64,000 nt of DNA from Synechococcus sp. KORDI-52. Lineage in GTDB: Bacteria; Cyanobacteriota; Cyanobacteriia; PCC-6307; Cyanobiaceae. Below the pieces are notes generated by a model. It searched no databases and was not told the origin of the DNA. It saw only the letters and a program-made list of their open reading frames with translations. Positions 1 to 8,602 of the stretch are shown piece by piece; positions within the stretch are counted from its first letter, which is position 1, and every line of letters begins with the position of its first letter. The stretch covers positions 744,001 through 808,000 of the forward strand of contig NZ_CP006271.1 in the NCBI RefSeq assembly GCF_000737595.1, read 5' to 3'. Made by a program: the position numbers and the translations under genes.

Positions 1-147
1 GATAAATCCTGCAAATCCGAGCCAATGCCACGAGCCTTTGAGGGGAGTAGCCCAGAGCATTCCACAGATAAATATGACGAGCCCTAGATATACGGCCAAG
101 GCTGAGCGCCAGCTTAGTAAAGGCAAAGATGCGGTGGTCTTAGCCAT
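1..147 (-). CDS. Hypothetical membrane protein, 5' part only
   Basis: The minus strand reads open from an ATG at 147 to the left edge, giving 49 residues. After a short polar start (MAKTTASLPLLSW) comes a hydrophobic stretch of about 20 residues (about 15-34) that looks like a membrane segment or uncleaved signal. A second hydrophobic stretch is starting when the sequence ends. The start is supported by an AT-rich upstream gap (148-291) with several TATA-like stretches. I do not recognise the family. The gene is cut by the window edge, so its size and role cannot be judged. Confidence 0.5.
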   Translation of the reverse strand, partial: MAKTTASLPLLSWRSALAVYLGLVIFICGMLWATPLKGSWHWLGFAGFI

Positions 148-291
148 TAGAAAAATAGTATTTATAAATTCAAGCTAATAAAAGGTTTCAGGTAATCAAC
201 CTATTGGTTTGAATAAACAACAATGTAAGTGCTGCTAGGTATTAGGTCAGCTCGTGATTGAGTGAACGCTTACCGCTCCATTCAGATCCCG
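148..291. promoter_or_regulatory. AT-rich intergenic region
   Basis: This gap is clearly richer in A and T than the flanking coding DNA. It lies between the start of the leftmost minus-strand gene and the 3' end of the MBL-like gene. Read on the minus strand it offers TATAAA/TATTTT-like stretches close to the start at 147, consistent with that gene's promoter. I saw no clear hairpin terminator and no RNA gene. Confidence 0.35.
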
Positions 292-1014
292 TTATTGCAT
301 CACTGTGATCACGGTGGTGTCGTCAAGGCTGCCCGGCAGAGTCTGCGTCCGGCCCACACGGCGCACGGCGGTGCCGCCCATGGCATTGAGGAAGGGTTGC
401 ACACCCTCTTGATCACAGCCTTCGGGGGCCTCGCCGTTGACGTACTGCACTGGAATCACCCGCTTGGGATTCAACTGGTTCACCACCGCCGCGGCTTCTT
501 CGGCGTTGTAGATCTTGCTGCCGCCGCCCACGCCGATGATCAGCACATCGGGGTTGCCCAGCAGCACCCGGTCAGCGGCGCTGAGTTCACCAGCGGTGGC
601 ACCAAGGTGGGCAAAGCTGAGGCCCCCTTGCTGCCAGCGCCAGAGGGTGGCATTGCCAAACCGACGTCCGCCGATCCGGTCGTGGGGGCTGGAAAAGCCC
701 TCCAGGTTCAGGCCGCCGATGCGATACGACCCCGGTTCCGCCAGAAAGCGGCCGCCGGCGACGTTGCGGGCCCCCTCATCGGCAAGTTCGGAGTTGGCCA
801 GCACAACGCCCGCCGTCAGCCGGGGTTCCGGCAGGCCAGCGGCACAACCCACCGACTTGTAGGGGTTGAGCAGCACCGACTGGCCGCCGCCCTGGATCAG
901 CAGGGCCCGTTGCCCGTAGCTGCTAATCGACACTCCACCGCCCGCGAAGGCCGTAGATGTGAGGCTGATTGCCAGGCCTGCAGCGGCGGTCACAGCGGAA
1001 CGCAGGACGGACAT
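292..1014 (-). CDS. Exported MBL-fold-like protein with lost metal ligands
   Basis: The product is 240 residues. Residues 1-24 look like a signal peptide (hydrophobic core, cleavage after AFA), so it is probably periplasmic or lumenal. The body resembles UlaG-type metallo-beta-lactamase-fold hydrolases (COG2220): a beta-rich start with the pattern YGQRALLIQ, a later FAHLG, and a strand ending VLIIGVGGG. The usual HxHxDH zinc motif is not there; the matching place reads ANSELADEG. The protein may be a non-catalytic relative. The ATG at 1014 was chosen because it begins the signal peptide; a longer reading would run into trpG. It lies 35 bp downstream of trpG on the same strand, so the two may be co-transcribed. 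Confidence 0.7.
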   Translation of the reverse strand: MSVLRSAVTAAAGLAISLTSTAFAGGGVSISSYGQRALLIQGGGQSVLLNPYKSVGCAAGLPEPRLTAGVVLANSELADEGARNVAGGRFLAEPGSYRIGGLNLEGFSSPHDRIGGRRFGNATLWRWQQGGLSFAHLGATAGELSAADRVLLGNPDVLIIGVGGGSKIYNAEEAAAVVNQLNPKRVIPVQYVNGEAPEGCDQEGVQPFLNAMGGTAVRRVGRTQTLPGSLDDTTVITVMQ

Positions 1015-1049
1015 GGGCGGCAGTGAACTGGCTCTGGACGCTAACAGCG

Positions 1050-1643
1050 TTATCCCTCGGCTTCCCGCAGAAAGTTCGCCAGCAGTTGGTGGCCCTGATC
1101 GGTGAGCACGCTTTCGGGGTGGAACTGCACCCCCTGCAGGTGGTGATGCTCCCGGTGCCGCAGGCCCATGATGGTGCCGTCCTCGAGCCATGCGGTGACC
1201 TCGAGGCAGTCCGGCAGGGTGTCGCGTTCGGCGATCAGGGAGTGGTAGCGGGTGGCCGTCAGCGGTTGGGGAAGGCCGGCGAACACGCCGTCGCCCTTGT
1301 GCAGCACCGGTGAGGTTTTGCCGTGCATCTGCTGCTGGGCGCGCACCACCCGGCCGCCGTACACCTGGGCGATGGCCTGATGGCCCAGGCATACCCCCAG
1401 CGTGGGCACCGTTGCTGAAAGCTCTTTGAGGATGTCGAGGCAGACGCCCGATTGATCCGGGTCGCCAGGGCCCGGCGACAACAGGATCGCGTCCGGCTTC
1501 AGGGCACGGATCTGCTCGAGGCTGATGGCGTCGTTGCGATGCACCTGCAGATCCGCCGCCAGCGGATGCTGGGCGGCGAGTTCACCGAAGTACTGCACCA
1601 GGTTGAAGGTGAAGCTGTCGTAGTTGTCGATGACCAGCAGCAT
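1050..1643 (-). CDS. trpG: Anthranilate/aminodeoxychorismate synthase component II (glutamine amidotransferase)
   Basis: This is a class I glutamine amidotransferase of 197 residues, the normal family length. It supplies ammonia from glutamine to the chorismate-using partner (TrpE and/or PabB) for tryptophan or folate synthesis. The N-terminal [16 protein letters not shown] is the family signature. The nucleophile is Cys85 in GVCLGHQ, and the other triad members are His175 and Glu177 in FHPES. In cyanobacteria one such subunit may serve both TrpE and PabB, so pabA is an equally fair name. The MBL-like gene follows 35 bp downstream. No large synthase subunit is in the window. Confidence 0.93.
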   Translation of the reverse strand: MLLVIDNYDSFTFNLVQYFGELAAQHPLAADLQVHRNDAISLEQIRALKPDAILLSPGPGDPDQSGVCLDILKELSATVPTLGVCLGHQAIAQVYGGRVVRAQQQMHGKTSPVLHKGDGVFAGLPQPLTATRYHSLIAERDTLPDCLEVTAWLEDGTIMGLRHREHHHLQGVQFHPESVLTDQGHQLLANFLREAEG

Positions 1644-1657
1644 CAGCGAATCGGGAG

Positions 1658-2140
1658 TCAGAGCCCCAGGCGGAGCAGGAGCGGCGGAAGCAGGAGAAAC
1701 AGAGCGATCAGCAAGGAGCTGATGGCAGCTGTCAGCACGGCGGCAGCAGCACAGTCTTTGGCGATGCGGGCCAAGGGGTGGTAGCGCCGGCCGATGGCCA
1801 GATCCACCACCGCTTCCATGGCTGTGTTCAGCAGTTCCAGCACCAGCACGGCCGCCACCGTAAGCACCAGCACGGCCAGGCGGATCAGATCCAGTTGCAG
1901 CCAGGCGGCCAGACCAAACACCACCACGCCCGTCACCACATGGATGCGGAAGTTGCGCTGGGTGAGGAAGGCATAGCCGAGGCCCTGGGCGGCATAGCGA
2001 AAGCTCGCCGGGAGGTCGCCAGCGATGCGCCAGCTGCCCCGTCGTCGCATTGCGTTGGGCACCATGGCCACCTCCTCCGATGCTGCATCTGCGGATGGGG
2101 TCCGGGGCGATTCGGTGGTCATCGGAACGGAACTCGGCAT
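1658..2140 (-). CDS. dgkA: Diacylglycerol kinase (DgkA/undecaprenol kinase type)
   Basis: This is a small membrane kinase that phosphorylates diacylglycerol or undecaprenol at the inner membrane. The product is about 160 residues: a polar N-terminal tail of roughly 40 residues, then a DgkA core with RNFRIH and the signature [12 protein letters not shown], and three hydrophobic segments ending in a leucine-rich tail. The open frame extends further upstream, but that part overlaps ybeY, so the ATG at 2140, just after the ybeY stop at 2169, is the sensible start. ATGs at 2122 and about 2065 are alternatives. It sits in a same-strand run ybeY-dgkA-trpG, with trpG starting 14 bp after its stop. 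Confidence 0.85.
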   Translation of the reverse strand: MPSSVPMTTESPRTPSADAASEEVAMVPNAMRRRGSWRIAGDLPASFRYAAQGLGYAFLTQRNFRIHVVTGVVVFGLAAWLQLDLIRLAVLVLTVAAVLVLELLNTAMEAVVDLAIGRRYHPLARIAKDCAAAAVLTAAISSLLIALFLLLPPLLLRLGL

Positions 2141-2168
2141 CCGCAGGCGCACGCCCGCTGGTTGAAGA

Positions 2169-2687
2169 CTACCCGGGTTGTCCAGGCCATCCATCCGCCA
2201 GAAGCCCCTCCTGCAGGGCGAGCATCGCCGCGAGGCTGTCGTCATCGGGATGGTCCCAGCCCAGCAGATGCAGCAGGCCATGGCTCACCAGCCAGCGCAA
2301 TTCCCGCTGCAGGCTGTGGCCCTGCTCCTGGGCCTGTCGCCGGGCCGTCTCTAGGGAAACGACGATGTCCCCCAGTTCGATGCTGGGGCCTTCCATCCAG
2401 TTGCCGGCGTCGTCGAGGGCTGCAAACGACAACACATCCGTGGGGCCTGCTTTCTGGCGCCAGGCGTTGTTCAACGCCGCAATGCTGGTGTCGTCGGTGA
2501 AGCGCAGCCCCAGGCTCAGCTCCTCTGCCGCCCGAACCAGGGTTGGGCAGTTGAGGCTCAAATCCCCGCAAACGCGGTTCAGCCAATGCTCCAGCTGCTG
2601 GCGCCAGGCCGTTTCATCAAGCAGATCAGTGCTATCGGAGGGTTGCAGCACCGTCCCCTCCAAATCCAGTGCGAGGTCGAGCTCCAT
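2169..2687 (-). CDS. ybeY: Endoribonuclease YbeY (rRNA maturation factor)
   Basis: This is the zinc endoribonuclease that takes part in 16S rRNA 3' maturation and 70S quality control. The 172-residue product carries the metal-binding HxxxHxxxxxH motif as HGLLHLLGWDH, with histidines at 136, 140 and 146, and upstream the conserved stretch GPTDVLSF. Its length and motif order are normal for the family. It begins 2 bp after the stop of the small DUF3285 gene and is followed by dgkA, an arrangement seen in many cyanobacteria. Confidence 0.94.
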   Translation of the reverse strand: MELDLALDLEGTVLQPSDSTDLLDETAWRQQLEHWLNRVCGDLSLNCPTLVRAAEELSLGLRFTDDTSIAALNNAWRQKAGPTDVLSFAALDDAGNWMEGPSIELGDIVVSLETARRQAQEQGHSLQRELRWLVSHGLLHLLGWDHPDDDSLAAMLALQEGLLADGWPGQPG

Positions 2688-2689
2688 GC

Positions 2690-2854
2690 CTAGCCCGGCA
2701 GCGTCGGTCGCCCCAGCCAGGCCACGAGGGTGATGAAGCCGAGGAATCCCATGGCGGTGAGGCCGAAGTGAAACAGGCTTTTGCTGCCCTTGCGCACCAT
2801 GTTGCGCATGGCCTGTTTGACGAAGCTCGGCGGTGGGGTGCTCTCGCTGGCCAT
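2690..2854 (-). CDS. Small DUF3285 membrane protein
   Basis: The 54-residue product has a short polar N-terminus, a basic stretch (residues about 11-24, KQAMRNMVRKGSKS), and one hydrophobic segment of about 20 residues ending in WLGRP. This matches DUF3285, a small cyanobacterial family of unknown function. The ATG at 2854 was preferred over an upstream in-frame start at 2935, which would overlap prfB by more than 70 bp. It lies between prfB (4 bp gap) and ybeY (2 bp gap) and is surely part of the same transcript. Confidence 0.75.
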   Translation of the reverse strand: MASESTPPPSFVKQAMRNMVRKGSKSLFHFGLTAMGFLGFITLVAWLGRPTLPG

Positions 2855-2858
2855 GGGA

Positions 2859-3987
2859 TCAGGAATCGGCGTCGGCGCCGGGGCTGTCGACACCCTGGCG
2901 TAAGGAGGCGTCGATGAAGGGGTCGAGGGCCCCATCCATCACCGCTTGCACATCGTTGGTTTCCTCGTTGGTGCGCAGGTCTTTCACCATCTGGTATGGG
3001 TGAAACACGTAGTTGCGGATCTGGTTGCCCCAGGCCGCTTCCACGATGTCGCCACGGATGTCGGCGATTTCGGCCGCCCGTTGCTCCTGGGCGATCACCA
3101 GCAGCTTGGCCTTGAGCAGGGCCATCGCTTTCTCCTTGTTCTGGAGCTGGGAGCGTTCCTGGGTGCAACGCACGGCCAGGCCGGTGGGGATGTGCAGAAT
3201 CCGCACGGCGGTCTCCACCTTGTTCACGTTCTGACCGCCGGCACCACCGGAGCGTGAGGTGGTGACTTCGAGGTCCTTTTCGGGAATGTCGATGTCGACC
3301 TCCTCTTCCAGTTTCGGCATCACCTCGATGCCGGCAAAGCTGGTCTGGCGTTTGTCGTTGGCATTGAAGGGCGAGATCCGCACCAGGCGGTGCGTGCCCT
3401 TTTCGTTGCGTAGATAGCCGTAGGCGTAGCGCCCCTCCACTTCGATCGTGGCGCTTTTGATCCCCGCTTCCTCCCCTTCCGAGAGTTCGTCCACCGTTAC
3501 CTTCATGCCGCGGTCTTCCGCCCAGCGGGTGTACATGCGCAGCAGCATCTGGGCCCAGTCCTGGGCATCCGTGCCGCCGGCACCTGCATTGATGCTGAGC
3601 ACGGCACCCTCTTTGTCGTATTCGCCGCTGAGCAGACGCTCCAGTTCCCAGCGGTCCAGCCCCTGACGCAGCTGGTTCAGACCGTTCTGAGCCTCCTGCA
3701 GCAGGTCCTCGTCAGGCTCCAGCTCGTAGAGCTCAAGGGTGGCCTGGGCGTCATCGACAGCACCGCGCCATCCGGCCAGCTGAGACAGCTGTGCCTTCAC
3801 CTCATCCAGACGCCGCATCTGCTTCTGGGCGTTCTGCTGGTCATCCCAGAAATCGGGCTGGGCCGCGAGTTGTTCGAGATCCTGTTGCCTGGCGTTCAGT
3901 GCAGGAACGTCAAAGACAGTCCTGGGCATGGCCCAGGCGGTCAGTGAGCTCGGAGAGGTCGCGTTTGAAGTCGGTGAGATCCAGCAA
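2859..3987 (-). CDS. prfB: Peptide chain release factor 2, expressed by programmed +1 frameshift
   Basis: RF2 ends translation at UGA and UAA. The main frame (from 3911 down to 2859, 350 codons plus stop) has the codon-reading motif SPF in [11 protein letters not shown] and the catalytic GGQ in [11 protein letters not shown]. Its conserved N-terminus is in another frame: a TTG at 3987 with AGGA 8 nt upstream starts a 25-codon segment ([10 protein letters not shown]..., ending AQDCL) that hits an in-frame TGA at 3912-3910. The junction reads CTT TGA C, the classic RF2 autoregulatory shift site, with an AGGA a few bases before it like the internal Shine-Dalgarno of E. coli prfB. The joined protein is about 375 residues, normal for RF2. 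A caller that ignores the shift would begin at ATG 3929 and lose about 20 true residues. Confidence 0.95.
3909..3915 (-). promoter_or_regulatory. prfB programmed +1 frameshift site (CTTTGAC)
   Basis: On the minus strand the heptamer CTT TGA C follows 24 codons of zero frame. Shifting forward by one base puts GAC GTT CCT in frame and joins the two halves of RF2. The sequence just upstream (CAGGACTGT) holds an AGGA that can act as the stimulatory internal ribosome binding site. Low RF2 favours the shift and high RF2 favours termination, which is the known autoregulation in this family. Confidence 0.93.
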
Positions 3988-4064
3988 GGACTCGGTCCTG
4001 ATCAGCCTCTGACGCTATCAGCGCAGTTGCTGCATAGGATCCGACCACTGGCATCACCAACGCA

Positions 4065-4322
4065 ATGGCCAAGGTTGAGATCTACACCTGGCGCACCTGC
4101 CCGTTCTGCGTCCGCGCCAAGGGGCTCCTGGATCGCAAGGGGGTGAGCTACACCGAGCACAGCGTGGATGGGGATGAGCCCGCTCGCGATGCGATGGCGG
4201 CCCGGGGTGATGGTCGCCGCAGTGTTCCGCAGGTTTACATCGATGATCGCCACATCGGTGGCTGTGACGATCTCCATGCCCTGGACCGCGCCGGTGAGCT
4301 CGATGCACTGCTGAAGGCCTGA
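4065..4322 (+). CDS. grxC: Glutaredoxin 3
   Basis: This is an 85-residue dithiol glutaredoxin with active site Cys12-Pro-Phe-Cys15, the cis-proline region SVPQVYID, and the glutathione-binding GGCDDL near the C-terminus. It reduces disulfides and glutathione mixed disulfides in the cytosol. It is directly followed, 3 bp later, by glutathione synthetase, so an enzyme using glutathione and one making it share a transcript. It is divergent from prfB, with the two starts about 77 bp apart. Confidence 0.95.
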   Translation: MAKVEIYTWRTCPFCVRAKGLLDRKGVSYTEHSVDGDEPARDAMAARGDGRRSVPQVYIDDRHIGGCDDLHALDRAGELDALLKA

Positions 4323-4325
4323 TCG

Positions 4326-5249
4326 ATGCGCCAGCTGTTCGTCCTGGATCCGCTGGGGCAGATCAATCCAGCCAAGGATTCCTCCGCTGCGCTGATGCAG
4401 GCCGCCCATCGCGCCGGCGATGATGTGTGGGCCTGCACGCCTTCCGATCTGATTGCCCGGGGCGATGAACCCCTCGCCATCGCCCTGCCGGTGACGCCGG
4501 AGCCCTGGATCACGGCTGGGGCGGGCGAACGTCAGGTGCTGGCTGGATTTGACGTGATCTGGATGCGCAAGGACCCGCCGGTGGATGAGGCGTATCTCTA
4601 CGCCACCCATCTGCTGGAGGTGGCGGAGCGGGCTGGGGTGCGGGTGCTCAACCGCCCCAGTGCGCTGCGCAGCTGGAACGAAAAGCTGGGGGCGTTGCGC
4701 TTCAGCCGTTGGATGGCCCCCACGCTGGTGGCGGGGCGGGTCTCGGAACTGCTGCTGTTTGCCCAGGAGCAGCAGGAGATCGTGCTCAAACCCCTGGGGG
4801 GCCGCGCTGGGCTGGGGGTGATTCGGGTGAATGGCCAGGCGCCGGGCTTGAAGGCCCTGCTGGAGCTGGTGACGGAGCAGGAACGCCTGCCGGTGATGGC
4901 CCAAGCCTTTCTGCCGTCCGTGAGCGAAGGCGACAAGCGCATCCTGCTGGTGGACGGCGATCCCCTGGGGGCGATCAACCGGCGCCCCTCAGCGGGGGAG
5001 TTCCGCAGCAATCTGGCCGTCGGCGGCCAGGCGGAGGCCACGGAGCTCACCGAGCGGGAGCGTCAGATCTGTGCTGCCCTGGCCCCGGCGTTACGGGCGG
5101 AGGGATTGTTCTTCGTCGGCATCGACGTGATCGGCGGCATGCTCAGCGAAATCAACGTCACCAGCCCCACCGGGGTGCGGGAAGTGGAGCGGCTGATGAA
5201 CCAGCCCTTGGCCGATCAGACGATCGAGCGGTTGCGTGCGCTGGTCTGA
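4326..5249 (+). CDS. gshB: Glutathione synthetase
   Basis: This ATP-grasp ligase of 307 residues joins gamma-glutamylcysteine and glycine. Visible landmarks are [13 protein letters not shown] in the substrate region, [12 protein letters not shown] (the flexible ATP loop), [10 protein letters not shown], and the metal-binding end [19 protein letters not shown]. The length is typical. It forms a two-gene unit with the glutaredoxin, and its last 34 bp overlap the 3' end of the convergent menF gene. Confidence 0.95.
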   Translation: MRQLFVLDPLGQINPAKDSSAALMQAAHRAGDDVWACTPSDLIARGDEPLAIALPVTPEPWITAGAGERQVLAGFDVIWMRKDPPVDEAYLYATHLLEVAERAGVRVLNRPSALRSWNEKLGALRFSRWMAPTLVAGRVSELLLFAQEQQEIVLKPLGGRAGLGVIRVNGQAPGLKALLELVTEQERLPVMAQAFLPSVSEGDKRILLVDGDPLGAINRRPSAGEFRSNLAVGGQAEATELTERERQICAALAPALRAEGLFFVGIDVIGGMLSEINVTSPTGVREVERLMNQPLADQTIERLRALV

Positions 5250-6622
5250 AGCTCCAGCTGGTCCGCCAGCACCGCCAGCTTTAGCCCCACTTCCTGCAGC
5301 TCCCGCTCGGCAACGGACCCCCGCACCAGGCCGGCTCCGGCGGTGAGGTCCAGCTCGCAGCCCCGGGCATGGCCGCAGCGGATCGCCACCCGCAGTTCCG
5401 CATCACCGGCACTGTCGATCCAACCGATCGGCGCGGCATAGCTGCCGCGTTCGAAGGGTTCGAGGGTGCGCAACCAGGCCATCGCATCTCGGCGTGGCAA
5501 CCCGGCAACGGCGGGGGTGGGGTGCAGTTGTTCGGCCAGCGCCAGCACGGGCTGGCCCTGGGTTTCCGCCGTGATCGGGGTGTGCAGGTGGGTGAGATTG
5601 CCGTGACGGGCCAGTTGGGGTTGGCGGCGGCGGCGCGGGGTCAGTCCGTTGCGGCGCAGTTGGTCGGTGATGGTTTCCACCACCAGCTCGTGTTCGCGGC
5701 GGTCCTTGTCGGAGCGCAGCAGCTGAGCGCCGGAATCCCCCTGCCCCGCCGTACCGGCCAGGGCGTCGCTGCGGAGCCATCCGGCGCGCAGGCTGAGCAA
5801 ACGTTCCGGCGATGCACCGAAGAAGGCATCCCCGGCGTGGCGCTGCCAGAGGAAACGGCAGCTGCCGGCCTGCTGCCGCCGCAGCCGTTTCAGCAGCGGC
5901 AAGGGGTCGAAGGTGTGGGCCAGAACAATGCGGTGCCGCACGGCCAGCACCAGTTTGTGCAGGTCGCCGCTGTTCACCAGATCGATCCCGCGGGTGAGGG
6001 CTGCGGCGTAGCGCTGCCGCCAGGTTTCCGCTTTCGTCGCCGCCACCAGCGCCTGGGGCTTCAGCGGGCTGGCCATGACCGGCGTCTGGAGCAGCTGCTC
6101 GTGCTTGAGCCAGAGCTGTTCGGCCAGCACGCGGCAGTCCGCCGCACTGCCCACCACCCCGTTCAGCCGCAGCCAGCCGCGGCGTCCCTGACGGCTGAGC
6201 TGCCAACGGGGCAGCACCGCCTGCACCGATGGCACCACCGCTTCACTGCGGCGGCGCTCGCTCACCTGATCGAAGAAGCGGAAGCGCAGCAGCACCCGGG
6301 GGCGCGCATGGGCCGGGCTGCCTACTGCGGTGTCGTGGAGGCGACTGAGGCAGAGGTCGGCGAAGCGCTGGGCCTGCTCAAAGCGACGGCTGCCCGCCAG
6401 CTCCAGCTCCTGGCAGGGCCCTGCGGCAGCCAGGCAGAGGCCCGGCGCGCTGTCCCACAGCACCTGCAGGCTTTCCTGTTCCGCCAGCTGCGGCAAGGCC
6501 AGAAGCGGGTCGATCCCTTCGATCGGCAGGGCCAGACTGAGCAGCGCTTCATCGCCGTCACAGGCCAACCATCCCCGCTGGGCAGCGGAGAGGAGGGTGC
6601 TGAAACAACAATCAGCCGACAT
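5216..6622 (-). CDS. menF: Isochorismate synthase
   Basis: This 468-residue chorismate-binding enzyme turns chorismate into isochorismate, the first step of phylloquinone (vitamin K1) synthesis. The C-terminal catalytic half shows [27 protein letters not shown], the strand [17 protein letters not shown] and [10 protein letters not shown] in the order expected of isochorismate and anthranilate synthase families. The gene is divergent from menA across about 70 bp, so a shared control region for the men genes probably lies at 6623-6692. Confidence 0.92.
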   Translation of the reverse strand: MSADCCFSTLLSAAQRGWLACDGDEALLSLALPIEGIDPLLALPQLAEQESLQVLWDSAPGLCLAAAGPCQELELAGSRRFEQAQRFADLCLSRLHDTAVGSPAHARPRVLLRFRFFDQVSERRRSEAVVPSVQAVLPRWQLSRQGRRGWLRLNGVVGSAADCRVLAEQLWLKHEQLLQTPVMASPLKPQALVAATKAETWRQRYAAALTRGIDLVNSGDLHKLVLAVRHRIVLAHTFDPLPLLKRLRRQQAGSCRFLWQRHAGDAFFGASPERLLSLRAGWLRSDALAGTAGQGDSGAQLLRSDKDRREHELVVETITDQLRRNGLTPRRRRQPQLARHGNLTHLHTPITAETQGQPVLALAEQLHPTPAVAGLPRRDAMAWLRTLEPFERGSYAAPIGWIDSAGDAELRVAIRCGHARGCELDLTAGAGLVRGSVAERELQEVGLKLAVLADQLELQTSARNRSIV

Positions 6623-6692
6623 CCGCGGCGTTTCCGACCAGGGTTACTGCTCAAATGTATGGGTCTTCGCCCTGTGGGAACGGGTCCTGTCC

Positions 6693-7637
6693 ATGTCTGA
6701 GCCGCAGGCTGTCGCATCCCGTTACGCCGACCGGCGCCGTTTGTGGAAGGCAGCGATCAAGTGGCCGATGTATTCCGTCGCCGTGATGCCCGTGCTGCTG
6801 GCGGCTGGATGGCAGTTCGGGGTGGCGGGCTCCCTGCGATGGCTGCAGTTGGGGGGCTTTGTGCTGGCGGCCATCCTGCTGTTGCTTTGGGAAAACCTCA
6901 GCAACGATGTTTTTGATGCGGCCACGGGTGTGGATGCCACCGGCAAGCCCCATTCCGTGGTGAACCTCACCGGCCGCCGCGACCGTGTCGCCCAGGGAGC
7001 GACCGCTGCGCTGGTGTTGGGGTTGCTGGTGATGGGCGGGTTGGCCTGGAACAGCAGCGGGGCGGCGTTGGGCCTGGTGCTGGTCTGTTGCGGCCTGGGT
7101 TACGTGTACCAGGGGCCCCCGTTCCGCTTGGGTTACCGCGGCCTGGGTGAGCCCCTGTGTTGGCTTGCCTTTGGCCCCTTTGCCACCGCCGCCGCTCTTG
7201 TGGTGCTGCAGCCCATGGGGGCAGCGTCGATTCCTTGGGGCACCGCCTGGGTGTTGGGGGCCGGCCCCGCGCTGGCGACCACCCTGGTGTTGTTCTGCTC
7301 CCACTTCCATCAGGTGGAGGAGGACGCCGCCCACGGCAAACGCTCGCCGGTGGTGCGTCTGGGCACGGGTCGGGCGGCGGCGTTGGTGCCCTGGTTTGTG
7401 GCCTTGACCTTGGCGCTCGAGTGGGTGCCTGTGCTGCATGGCGACTGGCCCCCGACGGTGCTGTTGAGCGCCGTTGGACTCCCGGCGGGCGTGCAGCTGA
7501 TGCGTCTGCTCCAGCGCCACCACGACAGGCCGGAGCAGATCAGCGGCTGTAAGTTTCTGGCCTTGCGCTTTCAGGGCTGGAATGGTCTGGGGCTGAGTGC
7601 GGGCCTGGCTCTGGCGCGCTTCTGGACTGGCGGATGA
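6693..7637 (+). CDS. menA: 1,4-dihydroxy-2-naphthoate phytyltransferase (UbiA family)
   Basis: This membrane prenyltransferase attaches the phytyl chain to the naphthoquinone ring in phylloquinone synthesis for photosystem I. The product has 314 residues and about eight or nine hydrophobic segments. The first aspartate-rich motif is NLSNDVFDAATGVD. The ATG at 6693 (MSEPQAV) was chosen because the open frame upstream runs antisense through menF. Its stop overlaps the menC start (ATGA), so it leads a menA-menC-menE operon. Confidence 0.92.
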   Translation: MSEPQAVASRYADRRRLWKAAIKWPMYSVAVMPVLLAAGWQFGVAGSLRWLQLGGFVLAAILLLLWENLSNDVFDAATGVDATGKPHSVVNLTGRRDRVAQGATAALVLGLLVMGGLAWNSSGAALGLVLVCCGLGYVYQGPPFRLGYRGLGEPLCWLAFGPFATAAALVVLQPMGAASIPWGTAWVLGAGPALATTLVLFCSHFHQVEEDAAHGKRSPVVRLGTGRAAALVPWFVALTLALEWVPVLHGDWPPTVLLSAVGLPAGVQLMRLLQRHHDRPEQISGCKFLALRFQGWNGLGLSAGLALARFWTGG

Positions 7638-8602
7638 CGCTCCGGCTGCAGCGTCGCCGCTTCCGCTTTGCCCTGCTGCAGCCGCTGCGCACGGCAGCCG
7701 GCGAGCTGCGGGAGCGCTGTGGCTGGTTGCTGCGGCTGGACGACGGTCAGGGCGCCGTGGGCTGGGGCGAAGTGGCCCCGCTCCAGCAGCATCAGTTCAC
7801 GGCCTGTGAGCAGGCTCTCGCGTCGCTCCCGGACGAGCTTCCGCAGGCTCAGCTGGAGGCTGTGTTGCGGAAGGTGCCAGGGGCGGTCGGTTTTGGTCTT
7901 GGCGCGGCGCTGGCTGAGCTGGAGGGCGTTGTGTGCGCTGCCTCACCCCAGGGCTGGCTGAAGGCCCCGCCGCCGGCGCTGTTGTTGCCGGCTGGCGAGG
8001 CCATGCTCACGGCCCTGGCGGCTGAGGAGGCGTCGGCGAGTGGTCTGGAGGGACGCACCTTCAAGTGGAAGGTGGCCGCAGAGTCGGATCCTCTGGAACG
8101 TCAGCTGCTCGAGCAGCTGCTTCAGCGGCTGCCGCCCACGGCCCGGTTGCGTCTGGATGCCAACGGCGGTTGGGACCGCAGCACGGCCCAGGCCTGGATG
8201 CAGCGGTTGCGCGATGACCCGCGCCTGGACTGGTTGGAGCAGCCGCTGGAGGTGGAGGATCTGCCCGGCCTGGAGCAGTTGGCGGCGCTGGGGCCGGTGG
8301 CCCTCGATGAATCCCTCGACCAGCAGCCGGAGCTGCGCCGTAGCTGGAGGGGCTGGCAGGTGCGCCGGCCCGCGCTGGAGGGAGATCCCCGCCTGCTGTT
8401 GCGGGAGCTTCAGGCGGGGCTGCCCAAACGCATGCTGAGCACGGCGTTTGAAACCGGCATTGCTCGGCGCTGGCTGGAGCATCTGGCCGGTCTTCAGGCC
8501 CAGGGCCCCACGCCGGTGGCACCGGGCCTGGCCCCCGGTTGGACACCATCTGGAGCCTTGTTCTCCAACGATCCAGAGCAGGTCTGGGCCGCGGCGGCAT
8601 GA
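7634..8602 (+). CDS. menC: o-Succinylbenzoate synthase
   Basis: This is an enolase-superfamily enzyme of 322 residues that dehydrates SHCHC to o-succinylbenzoate. It has the catalytic KxK lysines in FKWKVA, the metal-binding LDANGGW, and further on ALDESLD. The N-terminus GWGEVAPLQ fits the muconate-lactonizing subgroup. It overlaps menA by 4 bp at the start and menE by 4 bp at the end, which implies translational coupling. Confidence 0.92.
   Translation: MTLRLQRRRFRFALLQPLRTAAGELRERCGWLLRLDDGQGAVGWGEVAPLQQHQFTACEQALASLPDELPQAQLEAVLRKVPGAVGFGLGAALAELEGVVCAASPQGWLKAPPPALLLPAGEAMLTALAAEEASASGLEGRTFKWKVAAESDPLERQLLEQLLQRLPPTARLRLDANGGWDRSTAQAWMQRLRDDPRLDWLEQPLEVEDLPGLEQLAALGPVALDESLDQQPELRRSWRGWQVRRPALEGDPRLLLRELQAGLPKRMLSTAFETGIARRWLEHLAGLQAQGPTPVAPGLAPGWTPSGALFSNDPEQVWAAAA

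Noticed and set aside
1015-1392. Upstream extension of the MBL-like gene to a 366-residue reading frame
   Set aside because: This part overlaps trpG on the same strand in another frame, is Arg/Pro-rich, and lies before an obvious signal peptide start at 1014.
5369-6692. Long plus-strand frames opposite menF
   Set aside because: They are shadows of menF on the other strand, with Gln/Gly/Ala-rich sequence and no family features; the true menA start is 6693.
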